The notes beneath the pieces were generated by a model. That model saw only the letters and a list, made by a program, of their open reading frames with translations, was not told where the DNA came from and ran no database searches. Positions 46,589 to 57,129 of a DNA stretch of 64,000 nt are shown in pieces. Within the stretch, counting starts at the first letter, position 1. Each line of letters starts with the position of its first letter. Origin of the DNA: Ananas comosus (lineage: Eukaryota; Streptophyta; Magnoliopsida; Poales; Bromeliaceae). The stretch is taken from NCBI RefSeq assembly GCF_001540865.1, contig NC_033623.1:1575501-1639500 (forward strand), in the 5' to 3' direction. The position numbers and the translations under genes are program-made.

Positions 46589-46972
46589 ATTTTTATTTAA
46601 AATTTAAACACAAGAAAAAAATACACACAATTTGTGCGAATGGCAATCTAGCAATTATCTCGAACTCCAAGGGCAAAATCTCAGTAAACCCCCAATTATA
46701 TATCTATCCATTCCCCTTCTCCCTCTCTCTCTCTCCATTTCCTCTCCCTTCGAATCCCCCAAATTCTCTCTCTCTCTCTCTCTTCTCTCGAGGATCCGGC
46801 GATCGCCGTTCTCCGTACGCCGTTATAACGGCGTTGCGCGTCGGATCTCCACCGCCCTCCGTTAGATAACGGCGAGCCCACCCCCCGCTTTTACCATTTT
46901 ACCCCCGCATCTTTTGCCCTTTGCCATTTCCCTTCTCTTTTTTAAACTTTATTTTTACTCGGCGATTTCGCG

Positions 46973-47350
46973 ATGTCGGGCGAGGCGACACGTGGCGCGG
47001 GGCGGAAGCGGAAGGACCCGGACCGGGGCGAGCCCGAACCCGAAAAGGGCTTCGGTTCGGGTTCGGGTTCGGGTTCGGGTTCGGATTCGGGTTCGGATCA
47101 GGTGCGGAGCGGGAACAAGCTCCTGGCCGGGTACCTGGCCCACGAGTTCCTCACGGAGGGCACGCTCTTCGGGCGGCGGGTCGAGCCGGAGCGGGCCGGG
47201 CCGGGGAAGTGGAAGGGGCCCGACCCGGTTCGGGGCGATGGCCCGGTTCGGGCGTATGCGGACGTGGCGTTCTTGTTGAAAGCGGATGGCGAGGTCCACG
47301 TGGCGGGCGTTGTGAACCCCACGCAGCTCGGGCGCTGGATCCGGATGTGA
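46973..47350 (+). CDS. Small single-exon plant protein of unknown function
   Basis: Encodes 125 aa from the ATG at 46973 to the TGA at 47348-47350. The N-terminal third is basic then acidic (RKRKDPDRGEPEPEKG) followed by a Gly-Ser run (about residues 27-42) made by a TTCGGG hexanucleotide repeat at about 47055-47097. The conserved-looking part is KLLAGYLAHEFLTEGTLFG and ADVAFLLKADGEVHVAGVVN, ending NPTQLGRWIRM. I recall similar small plant proteins but no characterised function. The RKRK stretch could be a nuclear signal, which is inference. GC content is very high against AT-rich surroundings, as in many monocot single-exon genes. CT tracts at 46717-46783 lie in the leader or promoter. Other frames here are also open, but they lack the balanced conserved core. 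Confidence 0.75.
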   Translation: MSGEATRGAGRKRKDPDRGEPEPEKGFGSGSGSGSGSDSGSDQVRSGNKLLAGYLAHEFLTEGTLFGRRVEPERAGPGKWKGPDPVRGDGPVRAYADVAFLLKADGEVHVAGVVNPTQLGRWIRM

Positions 47351-48672
47351 CGGGTCGGACGTTCACCGGTACAACTCACCCGTCAAAGTACGACACGTGG
47401 CGTGTATCTTTAGCTTCTTTCTTTCTTTCTTTTTTCTTGTTTTTTTTTTCGGGTGAAGATGCTCTATTTTATATCGAAAAACGAAGGGTGCGATGCTTTT
47501 GATCTTCGTCGCGTACGTGAATCTCGAGGTGATGAGTCATCCTACTACAAGAAACTCAATCCACACCTATGTAAGTTTCAAAATTTTGAATTTTACTCTA
47601 GTTAACTTAAACTTCTAAATAACTTTTAAACTTCAAAAATTTAAACACGTTGTATATTTTTACAAATTTAATCAGTATATTTTATATAATTTATATATTT
47701 AGTTTAGGTTTTTATAAGAAAACGCATGTTGAAATTTATATATATTCAGGGGGAAACAAAATTGTAGAGAAATTAGGATCTATGTGTTAGGAATAATAGT
47801 TGCATATTAAGGACAAAATGAAACTTTAAATTATTTGTACATAATTTGGAGAGTATTCTAATAACTTAAGCTTTAAAGAGAAACAATTGTTTTAAACTAT
47901 GTGGTATCAAAATCCAATTCACACTTTTTTTTTTTCTTTTTCTTTTTTGACAGTCCCAGTGGCTGTTACGTGGTCGTGTGATTGCATTGGGTCAATAGCA
48001 AATGCAAGTAGTTTCTAACATAGTTAGTTAATTCTGAATCTCTGATTCGACAAAAATTCGGTACGGATATAATACGCATAAAATTTATTTTCTAATTTTT
48101 AAATTCGTTGAAAACTTTGGCTTAAAAAACGGATTCGGTATAAAATATAAAATATAAAATATAAAATATAAGATAATATATATTTTAAAATAAAAATTAT
48201 AAGTTTTTTATTTATATTTTCAATAATTCGCGAATTATTCGGCTAGACCAAAAATTCGCGAATAATTCTCTTTCTTTAAAAAAAAATTCGTAAACAGACC
48301 GTTTAATTCAGATTTTCAATAATTCACGAATAATTCGCGAATTAAATAACTAGGATCAGAATCCAATTCATTATAGGAATTAACATCATTAATTCTCATC
48401 ACAAAGAGAGAGAGTGAGAGGACGAACAATACCAACAATTACTACTTGGAACTTCCTCCAGGGTGTGTTTGGTTCGCGATTGAAATTAAAATCGAAATAA
48501 ATTCAGATCGTACTGAGCTAGTACCGTGCCACTTTAAAAACCGAAATCGAAAAGATCTCTCTCTCTCTCTCACAAATCATAATCCTTTTCGAATTTAGGA
48601 ACGAAAACAAGCGCGACAACAACGAAAACAATTTCGATTCAGATGTAAGAATGACAGGTTCAGTAAACTGGT
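47351..48672. other. Intergenic sequence
   Basis: The first 150 bases are probably the 3' UTR of the gene at 46973. At about 48030-48350 a block rich in TTCGCGAATAATTC words with inverted copies looks like an old MITE, and a short AAATAT tandem lies near 48140-48175. A CT tract lies at 48556-48573. No gene is seen. Confidence 0.5.
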
Positions 48673-51600
48673 TCAATCTTTCGCGTCGACGACGGCGCGC
48701 TTGATAGTCTCTGCACTGTTCTTGATGGGGTCCTTCACTTCTTCGACCTTTTCGGCCACCGTATCCTTCACCTTGTGGAAGGTCTCCTTTGCCGCCCCCC
48801 AGGCGCCCTGCGCCGTCGCCTTCGCGCTTCCTCCGCTGTTCTGCGCCGCCCCGATCGCCTTTCCTGCTGCCTCTATTGTTTTCTCGATAACCTGACATTC
48901 AAACATGGATGTATACTTAGTGATCAACAACATTTGTTTCACATTCCATGTCATTTTTGTTGAAAATAAGGTTGTTATGCAGTTTCAAGTTGTTATGCAG
49001 TTTCAGCATATATTTCTCCTATTCCTTTGTAACTATTCCTTCCAGTTGTATCTCCTATAATTGTGGAGATAATAATGATAGGAATTTTATGTATATATAT
49101 CTTGTATGTTATCAATAGAAGGATGAATGGGAATTATTCTAGAAACCTTTTTAATATGGTATCAGAGCCAACTCTGATTACCTCTCTGTTACCCTAGGAA
49201 TCAGAGTTTGGTTTCTTTCTAATGACTACTCCAGATAATAGTAGTCCTAAACCTATGAAGGAGGAGGCTCCTGCTATGTCTACTCTTCATATGCAGGAGT
49301 TGTCCTCATCACTTACCCCTGAACGTCTTGATGGTACCAACTACATCGAATGGTCCTTAAATGCAGAGAATAAAATCAGAGGCAGAAAACGTTGGGGCTT
49401 CATTTCTGGAAAAAAGTTTGCACCAGAAGATAAAGATTCTGAAGATTATGAAACCTGGGAGGATGAAAACTGCATGGTCAAGTCTTGGCTTTTGGATGCT
49501 ATGAATAAAGATATTAGATCACTTTTCATCCGCTTACCGACAGCCAAGGAGATCTGGGACACTGCAAAGAAAACATACTCGGTAAGTCAAGATGCATCCA
49601 GAGCATATCAATTATATTGTGAGATAACCTCTGTTCGTCAGAATGGAGGATCCGTTATCTCTTATTTTGGAAAACTTCAAAGGCTTTGGCAGGAACTTGA
49701 TGCTATTGAAAACTGCACAATGGAATGCTCGAAGGATATTGAAAAGTACACCACTAAGGTGAACTCTCAACGTGTGTATGTTTTCTTGGCTGGACTTGAT
49801 TCTCATCTGGATGGAGTTCGTGGCCGAATCCTTGCCACTATTCCTCTTCCAGATATCCAAACCGTCTATGCAAATGTCTGTGCTGAAACAAATCGCCAAG
49901 AAGCTATGTTACATGGAGCATCAAATGAAGGGGCTGCTATGATTGCAAAAAAATCCTCTAAAAAAGGAATTCGCAAGTGTACTTACTGCAATGGTGATAA
50001 TCACTTGGTCGAAACCTGCTTCAAACTTCATGGATATCCTGAATGGCACCCTAAAGGCAAATCTGGATCAAAGATAGAGAGCTCCAAAAATAATTTAGCG
50101 CCTACTACTGCTGCCGGTCTTATGGCCAAGTCAGGTATATCTAACTCTGCCTATAGTTCTTCTGTTCTTACTAGGACCAGCGATTGGATAATTGATACAG
50201 GTGCCACTGATCATATGACTTGTGACCGTTCCAAGTTCACAAACTTGTCATCTAATAATTCCAAACCTGTTATTGCTAATGCAAATGGCATTTCTTCCCC
50301 AGTTACAGGAGTGGGTACTGTTCTTATATCACCCTCCTTATCCGTTTCTAATGTCTTGTTTGTTCCTTCACTAAATTGCAATCTCCTCTCAGTCAGCCAA
50401 TTAACCAAGTCTCACAATTGTGTTGTCATATTCTTTCCAACTCATTGTGTCTTACAGAATATCCATACCAAGGAGAAGATTGGCAGTGGTAAAAGGAGTG
50501 GAGATTTGTACTATCTAGAAGGTGACTTTCAGCACACAAATGGAGAAGTTCGGGCCCACCTTATGAGTGACACCTTGCAGAATAAAAATAAAGAAACAAT
50601 TTGGCTATGGCATAGGCGATTAGGACATCCTTCTTTTGGTTATCTTAGGAAATTATTTCCATCACTGTTTTATAATTATAATCCTTCAGATTTCAATTGC
50701 GAAACATGTATAATGGCCAAAAGCCATCGAGCCATCTTCCCCTTGAATAATACTAAGGTTAATACACCTTTCTCCCTTATACATACTGATGTTTGGGGCC
50801 CCGCCCCACTACCCACTCATAATGGAATGAGATGGTTTGTTACCTTTGTTGATGATTGCACGAGGATGACTTGGGTATATTTGCTAAAACATAAGAGTGA
50901 TGTGTGTAAAGTCTTCCTTCTTTTTCATAAAATGGTCAATGTTCAATTTCAGGCTAACATAAAAGTTGTTAGATCTGATAATGGGGGGGAATATTTTCAG
51001 CAGGAATTAAAAAATTTCATGGATTCTTCTGGCATTCTCCATCATACATCATGCCCTAACACCCCCCAGCAGAATGGAGTTGCTGAGCGGAAAAATAGGC
51101 ATTTATTAGAGGTTACTAGATCATTGCTAATTGGTGGAAATGTTCCATCCTACCTCTGGGGAGAAGCCGTAAGTTCTGCTGTTTATTTAATCAATCGTAT
51201 TCCCTCGAGTGCTCTAAATTTCAGGAGACCATTAGATGTTTTTTCTGACCATTGCACTTTACCTCCAATTGCACATTTAGAACCCCGCACCTTTGGTTGC
51301 GTCATATATATCCACTTGCATTCACACCAACGTAGCAAACTTGAACCACGAGCCATGAAATGTGTATTTGTAGGGTATAGTATGACACAAAAAGGATATC
51401 GAGCTTATCACCCAACATCAAGACGATTTTATGTCTCGATGGATGTTACATTCCATGAACAAGACTTATTTTACTCTACAGGAGTTACTTGTTCTTTACT
51501 TCAGAGGGGGAATGAGAATGATGAAGTGCAGAATCGCAACATCCAAGATATAATATTACTTGATATGGTAGCTAAAGTTGTACCCAATGTAACTTCTACC

Positions 51601-54600
51601 GAGTCCATTGAGTGTTCAACTGAAATTCAGAACAATGATGGTACAAGACATCCCACTCCAATACCACTGATCCAATCTACACCAGAAAATTCACTTGAGG
51701 TATCATCTGATCATGAACTTACTATGCATGAAACTGATATTGCTGAAATTCTTGATACACCCAGTCCTACTCCAAGTTCTACTCCTGTTATATCTAATCT
51801 CCATGAGAACACTTGTGCATCTGATTCTACCTCTATTGTGAGTCAATACCATCTTCCATCTCGTTCTAACCGTGGACAACCTCCAATCAGGTATGAACCC
51901 GATCTAAAATCCAAGGCCAAATACCCCATAGGAAATCATGTGTCATCCCACAAGTTGTCCAGATCATATGCATTGTTTGTATCTCAATTATCTGCTGTCT
52001 CTATTCCTAGTAATTTACAGGAAGCTCTAGCAGACTCTAGATGGACCCAGGCTATGGAAGAAGAGATGGCAGCATTAAAAAGGAATACTACTTGGGAACT
52101 TGTCCCATTACCAACAGGAAAGAAAACTGTAGGATGTCGGTGGATATTCACTGTCAAGTATAAAGCTGATGGAACTATTGAGAGATACAAAGCCCGGTTA
52201 GTTGCAAAGGGCTATACTCAATCCTATGGACTAGATTATCAAGAGACATTTGCACCAGTTGCAAAACTCAATACTGTGAGAGTGCTATTGTCATTGGCAG
52301 CAAATCAAAATTGGCCACTACTCCAATTTGACGTTAAAAATGCTTTTTTACATGGAGAATTGAGTGAAGAGGTTTATATGGATCCTCCTCCAGGCATACC
52401 AGAATACTTGAATACTCCTATGGTATGTAGATTAAAAAAGGCTCTCTATGGGTTGAAGCAGTCTCCAAGAGCTTGGTTTGGCAGATTTACCAAGTCAATG
52501 AAGAACTTCGGCTATAAACAAAGTAATTCAGATCACACCCTCTTCCTAAGGCAAAGACAAGGTAAAATTACTGCCTTGATTATCTATGTTGATGATATGA
52601 TTGTAACAGGAGATGATTATGAGGGTATTTCTAGTTTACAAAATCATTTGGCTTCTGAATTTGAGATGAAACAACTTGGAGACTTAAAATATTTTCTAGG
52701 AATTGAAGTAGCTCGATCAAAACATGGCATCTTCTTATCTCAAAGAAAATACACTATGGATTTGTTATCTGAGACAGGTATGCTTGGGTGCAAACCGGCT
52801 GACACTCCCATGGAACAAAATCACAAGTATTTTTTATGCTCAAGTGCAGTTAGTACTGACAAAGGGAGGTATCAGAGGCTTGTTGGGAGGTTGATTTATT
52901 TGACACATACCAGACCCGACATAGCATACGCAGTAAATGTTGTGAGTCAGTTTATGCATGACCCACGAAAACCTCATATGGATGCAGTAGAAAGAATATT
53001 GAGGTACCTAAAATCTACTCCAGGCAAAGGAATATTGTTTTCAAACCACGGACATCTCAAGGTAGAAGGCTACACTGATGCTGATTGGGCAGGTTCAGCT
53101 GACAATAGAAGATCCACTTCAGGATATCTTACCTTTGTAGGAGGAAATCTTGTAACCTGGAGAAGTAAAAAACAACCTGTAGTAGCAAGGTCTAGTGCTG
53201 AGGCAGAATTTAGAGGTATGGCATTTGGATTATGTGAATTGTTGTGGCTTAAGAATTTACTAAAGGAGCTGGGATTTGGACAAAATGAAGCCATGAAACT
53301 TCACTGTGACAATACCTCAGCAATAGAAATTGCCCATAATCCTGTCCAACATGACAGAACTAAGCATGTAGAAATTGACCGCCATTTTATTAAAGAGAAA
53401 CTTGAAGCGGGGATTATTACTTTTCCATTTGTAAGGTCTGAACATCAACTAGCAGATGTCCTTACCAAAGCAGTAGCTGGTAGTGTTCTGGATGATTCCA
53501 TTGTCAAGTTGGGAATGTGTGATATCCATGCACCAACTTGAGAGGGGGTGTTGAAAATAAGGTTGTTATGCAGTTTCAAGTTGTTATGCAGTTTCAGCAT
53601 ATATTTCTCCTATTCCTTTGTAACTATTCCTTCCAGTTGTATCTCCTATAATTGTGGAGATAATAATGATAGGAATTTTATGTATATATATCTTGTATGT
53701 TATCAATAGAAGGATGAATGGGAATTATTCTAGAAACCTTTTTAATAATTTTTATGCATTTCTATTCAGGTTCCTAGTTAGTTCAATTTCATATTTCAGA
53801 GCCCATTTCCTACAAAATTGATATTTTGTATAACATGGTATCATAACTAATTCTAAACTCTTTCATTCTATGAGATCGTGCGTGCAATTCCCACTTTAAC
53901 ACATGCATTTTTATATCCGTCGTGCGCGTATAGGTTATATCTCTATCTTATATCTCATCTCATCTATTAATACATGAGTGGAATGTTAATATATATATAT
54001 TTTTGGACCTATTTTTTACTATATTAATTAATTACGTAACTAGGAGTGTTAACATATTTATAGATCTGTTTTTTATTAGATCATTTTTTTTGGGTAATAA
54101 GATATATTGCATTAGTATATTTGACGATCTCATCTATTAATTTCATACGCTTTTTATATCTATCATGCACGCGAGTAAAAATATTTTTTTCGAGAGATAG
54201 GTAGCACGCTACCCGTTTCGTTTATTTCATTTAGAAATAAACTTAGCTGGAAATATAAATCAACTAGGATTCGAACTTGGGACCTCGGGTACAACCATCA
54301 TGTAGGGGTGTAAACGAGCCGAACACGAGCGAGCTAACCCCAGCTCGTGCTCGACTCGTTTAATAAACGAGCCGAAAAATTCGGCTCGCGTTCGGCTTGT
54401 TAATACGGCTCGTTTATTAACGAACCGAACACGAGCTAGCTCACGAGCTGGCCAACAAACAATAAATTAAAAATGATTAGATTAAATATATATAAAAAAT
54501 AAATTTATCAAATCTTACCTATTAGACTTTAATCTAATAGTTGAAACTTTATATATAAATGAATCTTTTTATAATTAAGGTCGCATTTATATTTTTATTT

Positions 54601-57079
54601 TGCTAAAAATAAAATAATAAAAATATATATTATATATAATTATTTATTTATATATAAAAATATAAATTAAATATAAAATATATGTATTAATATAAATTAT
54701 GATAATTAAATATAAATTATATAAAAATAATAAATTAAATAATTATATAAATATAAAATATATGTATTCGAGCTATTATCGAGCCGAACACGAGGCGATG
54801 CTGACCCCAGCTCCGTATTCGCTCGTTTATTAACCGATCTCGAGTTTATTTCAAGCCAACACGAGCCGGCTCGAAACAGGCTGGATTGCCACCGCTACCA
54901 CCATGCCTTTGCCATGCGAGTAAAAGTGTTAATATAGATTTTTGACCTATTTCCTATTAATCAAATCTTTTATAGGAGGGGGTGGGGGGGGGGTTGGGCT
55001 TAAGTAATACTATGCCTAAGGCCAGCCCAAAAAAATGTTGGGCTTTGGGTCAGGCTTTTACCTTTTTTTAAAATATGGCTCGGTCCAAGCCCAAACTCAA
55101 GCCCAATAACCAATACCCATCGGGATTTGTGGAGGCTCATTTTATACATTTATTATATAATACATAAATACTTTTATTATATAAAATTAAAATAAAATAC
55201 CTATTTTTATTGGGTTTGATCATATCAAAGAAAATTAGTAACTAACATCAAATATAATACCATTAATGTCTACCGATAATTATCCACCTGTGTAAGATAG
55301 GAACTTCTCATGTAAGGGTAAAAATATAGAACGTTAATTAATTAGCGTATATGTGGTTTTATAAAAGAGTATTCTGGTATTTAAAATTTTAAAATTATCC
55401 TTAAGTTATGTACATAGAACATCTAATTAATTTTTTTGAAAATTTTAAAATAATATATATTTATTAAGTGTTATGTACATAACTAATTAGCTATATATAA
55501 TAATATGTACCATACCATATATTTATTCATAAATATGTATAATTAATTTATATATAATAATACTATTTAATATATCATAATATGAAACTAAATATTTTGT
55601 TAATATATAATACATCCTCATATATATAAATATATATCATTAATAACAATATATACTATGATATATTATATCATTTATTTTTTTATTGATAAATACTATA
55701 TATATAATTAAATATTTTATTTTGATAATTAATATATCAGGTTTTTGGGCCAGGCTCAGGCTGGGTTTGGACATGCCCAAATAAGCTTAAAACTTTTTCG
55801 TGCCTAAATTTTTAAACCTGGCCCGAATCCAAAGTTATGTTTTTAATACCCAAAGCTCCGCCCAAATACGACAGTCCCAATTCCACCGCTACTTTTAGGT
55901 AACAAAATATATTACTTATCTATATTTGGCGTCCGTGTTCATATGAATTTCTGGACCCGTTTAGGGATGTCAACAAGTCAAATTCAGGGTAGATTTTCAA
56001 AAATCTAAATCCGAACCCGACTCCCAACCCAAAATCCGAATCCGAATCCGAACCCGAACCCGAACCTGTCGAATTTTAAAAATTCATATCCAAACCCAAA
56101 CCCAATCAAAAATCCGAAACCTGAACCCGAAAATCCGAACCCAAAATAATTATTTCTCTTTTTAATATTTCAAAATATATTTTATTAAATCTAAATTTTT
56201 AAAATATAAATTCAAATATAACATCAAATTTTTATATATATATTATATATAATGTAAAATAAATTTGGGTTTGGATCGGATTCGGATCGGGTTCGGGTTT
56301 GAGTCGGGTACAGTCAAAACCCGTATCCAAATTCATATCTGTCGAGTTTTGTTTTTAATATAAATATCCGAAACCATATCCGTTTAGCATTTTGGATAAA
56401 TCCACTCCGTTCAGGTTCCGGTAAATTTTCGGATATTTGTACTCATTGACATCTCTAGACTGTTTTCTCCTCCATCAAATTTTTGAGTAACAAGATATAT
56501 TACTTTACTATTTCTAAAATATAAAATAAAACTATAAAATAACAATACAGTAAAATTACGCTAAACAAACAAAGAGGCTTATCTAAAGCTCAATTGACAA
56601 CCTGATCGGCAGCCTCATTGACTTTCCCCCTGAGATCTTCTGCTGTCTTCTTCAGCTCGCTAGATGCATCTTTGATGTTCTTGTGGGTCTCCTTAGCCTC
56701 CTTCTCTGCGCTCGCCTAATAATAAATAAAGAAAAATTCAAATTAAAAAATTAATTATTTCTCAACAAAAATAGTCGTAAAATCTGCGTATTTTTTTTCC
56801 CTTTTTTTCAAGCAATTATATATATATATTTCTTCTACTTAGGCATTACATAGAAATGTACTGAGATGTGCTAAATTTGCAATATTATGTTTAAAACAAT
56901 AATAATGAATAGAAATTTTTTGTTTGAATGAGTTGTGATAGATATGTCATATTTTTGGACTCGCTCACCTGCAGAGGCCGTGTAACCGCGGTAAAAAAAG
57001 TCCTCGGATTCCGCGCGATTACTCTAACCATGGTTGAGCCAAAATTTATCAACTTGGGAGTGGCTACACTAAAAGCCAT
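48673..57079 (-). CDS. Small LEA-like protein, probably organelle-targeted; last intron holds a retrotransposon
   Basis: Three exons, all in phase 0: 57079-56969 (37 codons), 56715-56602 (38 codons) and 48891-48673 (73 codons with stop), giving 147 aa. The first exon encodes a basic, Ser/Thr-rich, acid-poor N-terminus (MAFSVATPKLINFGSTMVRV) that suggests a mitochondrial or plastid presequence. The rest is LEA-like: EKEAKETHKNIKDASSELKK, then IEKTIEAAGKAIGAAQ and KVKDTVAEKVEEVKDP, amphipathic Lys/Glu/Ala-rich repeats. LEA proteins protect membranes and enzymes during drying. Intron 2 is 7710 bp and contains a 4.8-kb Copia element plus a SINE and several MITEs. If the exon 2 donor (CAG|GTTGTC) is skipped, the frame stops three codons later (VVN, stop at 56590), giving a 78-aa protein. 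Linking the distant third exon rests on matching phase, strand, clean splice sites and LEA character on both sides. Confidence 0.7.
48958..53747 (+). mobile_element. Intact Copia LTR retrotransposon, very young
   Basis: Two 199-bp LTRs (48958-49156 and 53549-53747) are identical by eye, and the element is flanked by ATTTT at 48953-48957 and 53748-53752. The primer-binding site TGGTATCAGAGCC starts at 49157, matching initiator tRNA-Met. A purine-rich tract (GAGAGGGGG) precedes the 3' LTR. The LTRs start TG but end TA (TTAATA), a non-canonical end. Each LTR holds a 17-bp tandem word (GTTGTTATGCAGTTTCA) near its start. It lies in the large intron of the LEA-like gene, in the opposite orientation. 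Confidence 0.95.
49222..53541 (+). CDS. Copia gag-pol polyprotein, uninterrupted (1439 aa)
   Basis: One frame encodes all domains in Copia order. The gag region (residues 1-250, with LDGTNYIEWSLNAENKIRG) is followed by a CCHC zinc knuckle near residue 253 (CTYCNGDNHLVETC) and an aspartic protease near 325 (WIIDTGATDHM). The integrase zinc finger lies near 470 (WHRRLGHP) and the integrase core has HTDVWGPAP, RSDNGGEY and the Glu in PQQNGVAERKN. Reverse transcriptase has YVDDMIVTGDD near residue 1122, and RNase H has YTDADWAGSADNRRSTSGY near 1285 and AEAEFRGM. No stop or frameshift is seen and all catalytic motifs are present, so the copy may be able to move. Gag and pol share one frame, as in most plant Copia elements. 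Assignment to a Copia lineage needs a tree. Confidence 0.95.
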   Translation: MTTPDNSSPKPMKEEAPAMSTLHMQELSSSLTPERLDGTNYIEWSLNAENKIRGRKRWGFISGKKFAPEDKDSEDYETWEDENCMVKSWLLDAMNKDIRSLFIRLPTAKEIWDTAKKTYSVSQDASRAYQLYCEITSVRQNGGSVISYFGKLQRLWQELDAIENCTMECSKDIEKYTTKVNSQRVYVFLAGLDSHLDGVRGRILATIPLPDIQTVYANVCAETNRQEAMLHGASNEGAAMIAKKSSKKGIRKCTYCNGDNHLVETCFKLHGYPEWHPKGKSGSKIESSKNNLAPTTAAGLMAKSGISNSAYSSSVLTRTSDWIIDTGATDHMTCDRSKFTNLSSNNSKPVIANANGISSPVTGVGTVLISPSLSVSNVLFVPSLNCNLLSVSQLTKSHNCVVIFFPTHCVLQNIHTKEKIGSGKRSGDLYYLEGDFQHTNGEVRAHLMSDTLQNKNKETIWLWHRRLGHPSFGYLRKLFPSLFYNYNPSDFNCETCIMAKSHRAIFPLNNTKVNTPFSLIHTDVWGPAPLPTHNGMRWFVTFVDDCTRMTWVYLLKHKSDVCKVFLLFHKMVNVQFQANIKVVRSDNGGEYFQQELKNFMDSSGILHHTSCPNTPQQNGVAERKNRHLLEVTRSLLIGGNVPSYLWGEAVSSAVYLINRIPSSALNFRRPLDVFSDHCTLPPIAHLEPRTFGCVIYIHLHSHQRSKLEPRAMKCVFVGYSMTQKGYRAYHPTSRRFYVSMDVTFHEQDLFYSTGVTCSLLQRGNENDEVQNRNIQDIILLDMVAKVVPNVTSTESIECSTEIQNNDGTRHPTPIPLIQSTPENSLEVSSDHELTMHETDIAEILDTPSPTPSSTPVISNLHENTCASDSTSIVSQYHLPSRSNRGQPPIRYEPDLKSKAKYPIGNHVSSHKLSRSYALFVSQLSAVSIPSNLQEALADSRWTQAMEEEMAALKRNTTWELVPLPTGKKTVGCRWIFTVKYKADGTIERYKARLVAKGYTQSYGLDYQETFAPVAKLNTVRVLLSLAANQNWPLLQFDVKNAFLHGELSEEVYMDPPPGIPEYLNTPMVCRLKKALYGLKQSPRAWFGRFTKSMKNFGYKQSNSDHTLFLRQRQGKITALIIYVDDMIVTGDDYEGISSLQNHLASEFEMKQLGDLKYFLGIEVARSKHGIFLSQRKYTMDLLSETGMLGCKPADTPMEQNHKYFLCSSAVSTDKGRYQRLVGRLIYLTHTRPDIAYAVNVVSQFMHDPRKPHMDAVERILRYLKSTPGKGILFSNHGHLKVEGYTDADWAGSADNRRSTSGYLTFVGGNLVTWRSKKQPVVARSSAEAEFRGMAFGLCELLWLKNLLKELGFGQNEAMKLHCDNTSAIEIAHNPVQHDRTKHVEIDRHFIKEKLEAGIITFPFVRSEHQLADVLTKAVAGSVLDDSIVKLGMCDIHAPT
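53748..54182. other. Older repeat sequence in the LEA-like gene intron
   Basis: Includes a tRNA-like or LTR-remnant block at 53837-53960 related to the one at 10764. It is AT-rich, with several TTAATA/ATATATTT words in common with 54060-54180. No gene. Confidence 0.45.
54183..54906 (-). mobile_element. SINE, copy 4, split by a hAT-like MITE
   Basis: The poly(A) end and body (54183-54303) match the other SINE copies, including the B-box region (AAGTTCGAATCC on the minus strand). The short head resumes after the MITE at about 54894-54906 (TGCCTTTGCC). GCGAGTAAAA occurs on both outer sides (about 54171-54180 and 54917-54926), the SINE target duplication. The MITE therefore inserted after the SINE. 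Confidence 0.65.
54304..54893. mobile_element. hAT-like MITE nested in SINE copy 4
   Basis: Left end TAGGGGTGTAAACGAGCC, right end in reverse complement TAGCGGTGGCAATCCAGCC. The flanking 8-mers are CCATCATG and CCACCATG, one mismatch, fitting the 8-bp duplication of hAT elements. Subterminal sequence is full of CTCGTTTA/TAAACGAG words. It belongs to the same family as 3388-3902. The core is AT-rich and non-coding. Confidence 0.75.
54973..55891. mobile_element. hAT-like MITE with GGGCTTGGGCC-type ends
   Basis: The left end TAGGAGGGGGTGG and following GTTGGGCTT pair with the right end, which in reverse complement reads TAGCGGTGGAATTGGGACT. The words GGGTCAGGC and TTTGGGCCAGGC near the two ends are partly inverted. 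The flanks (TCTTTTAT / ACTTTTAG) are a plausible decayed 8-bp duplication. The core is AT-rich. Confidence 0.6.
55962..56457. mobile_element. hAT-like MITE with CCGAACCCGA repeats
   Basis: Ends TAGGGATGTCAACAAGTC and, in reverse complement, TAGAGATGTCAATGAGTAC. Flanking 8-mers are GACCCGTT and GACTGTTT (two mismatches). Subterminal CCGAACCCGAACC on the left and GGGTTCGGGTTTGAG on the right are inverted. Confidence 0.7.
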
Positions 57080-57081
57080 AC

Positions 57082-57082
<1 letters not shown>

Positions 57083-57128
<46 letters not shown>
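57083..57128 (-). repeat. GA microsatellite in the leader of the LEA-like gene
   Basis: A CT repeat on the + strand (GA in the transcript) of about 45 bases ends a few bases before the ATG at 57079. GA-rich leaders are common in plant genes. Confidence 0.8.

Positions 57129-57129
<1 letters not shown>

Noticed and set aside
46914..47502. Other open frames overlapping the small gene at 46973 on both strands
   Set aside because: High GC content keeps all frames open. Only the 46973 frame gives a compact protein with conserved-looking blocks and a natural stop.
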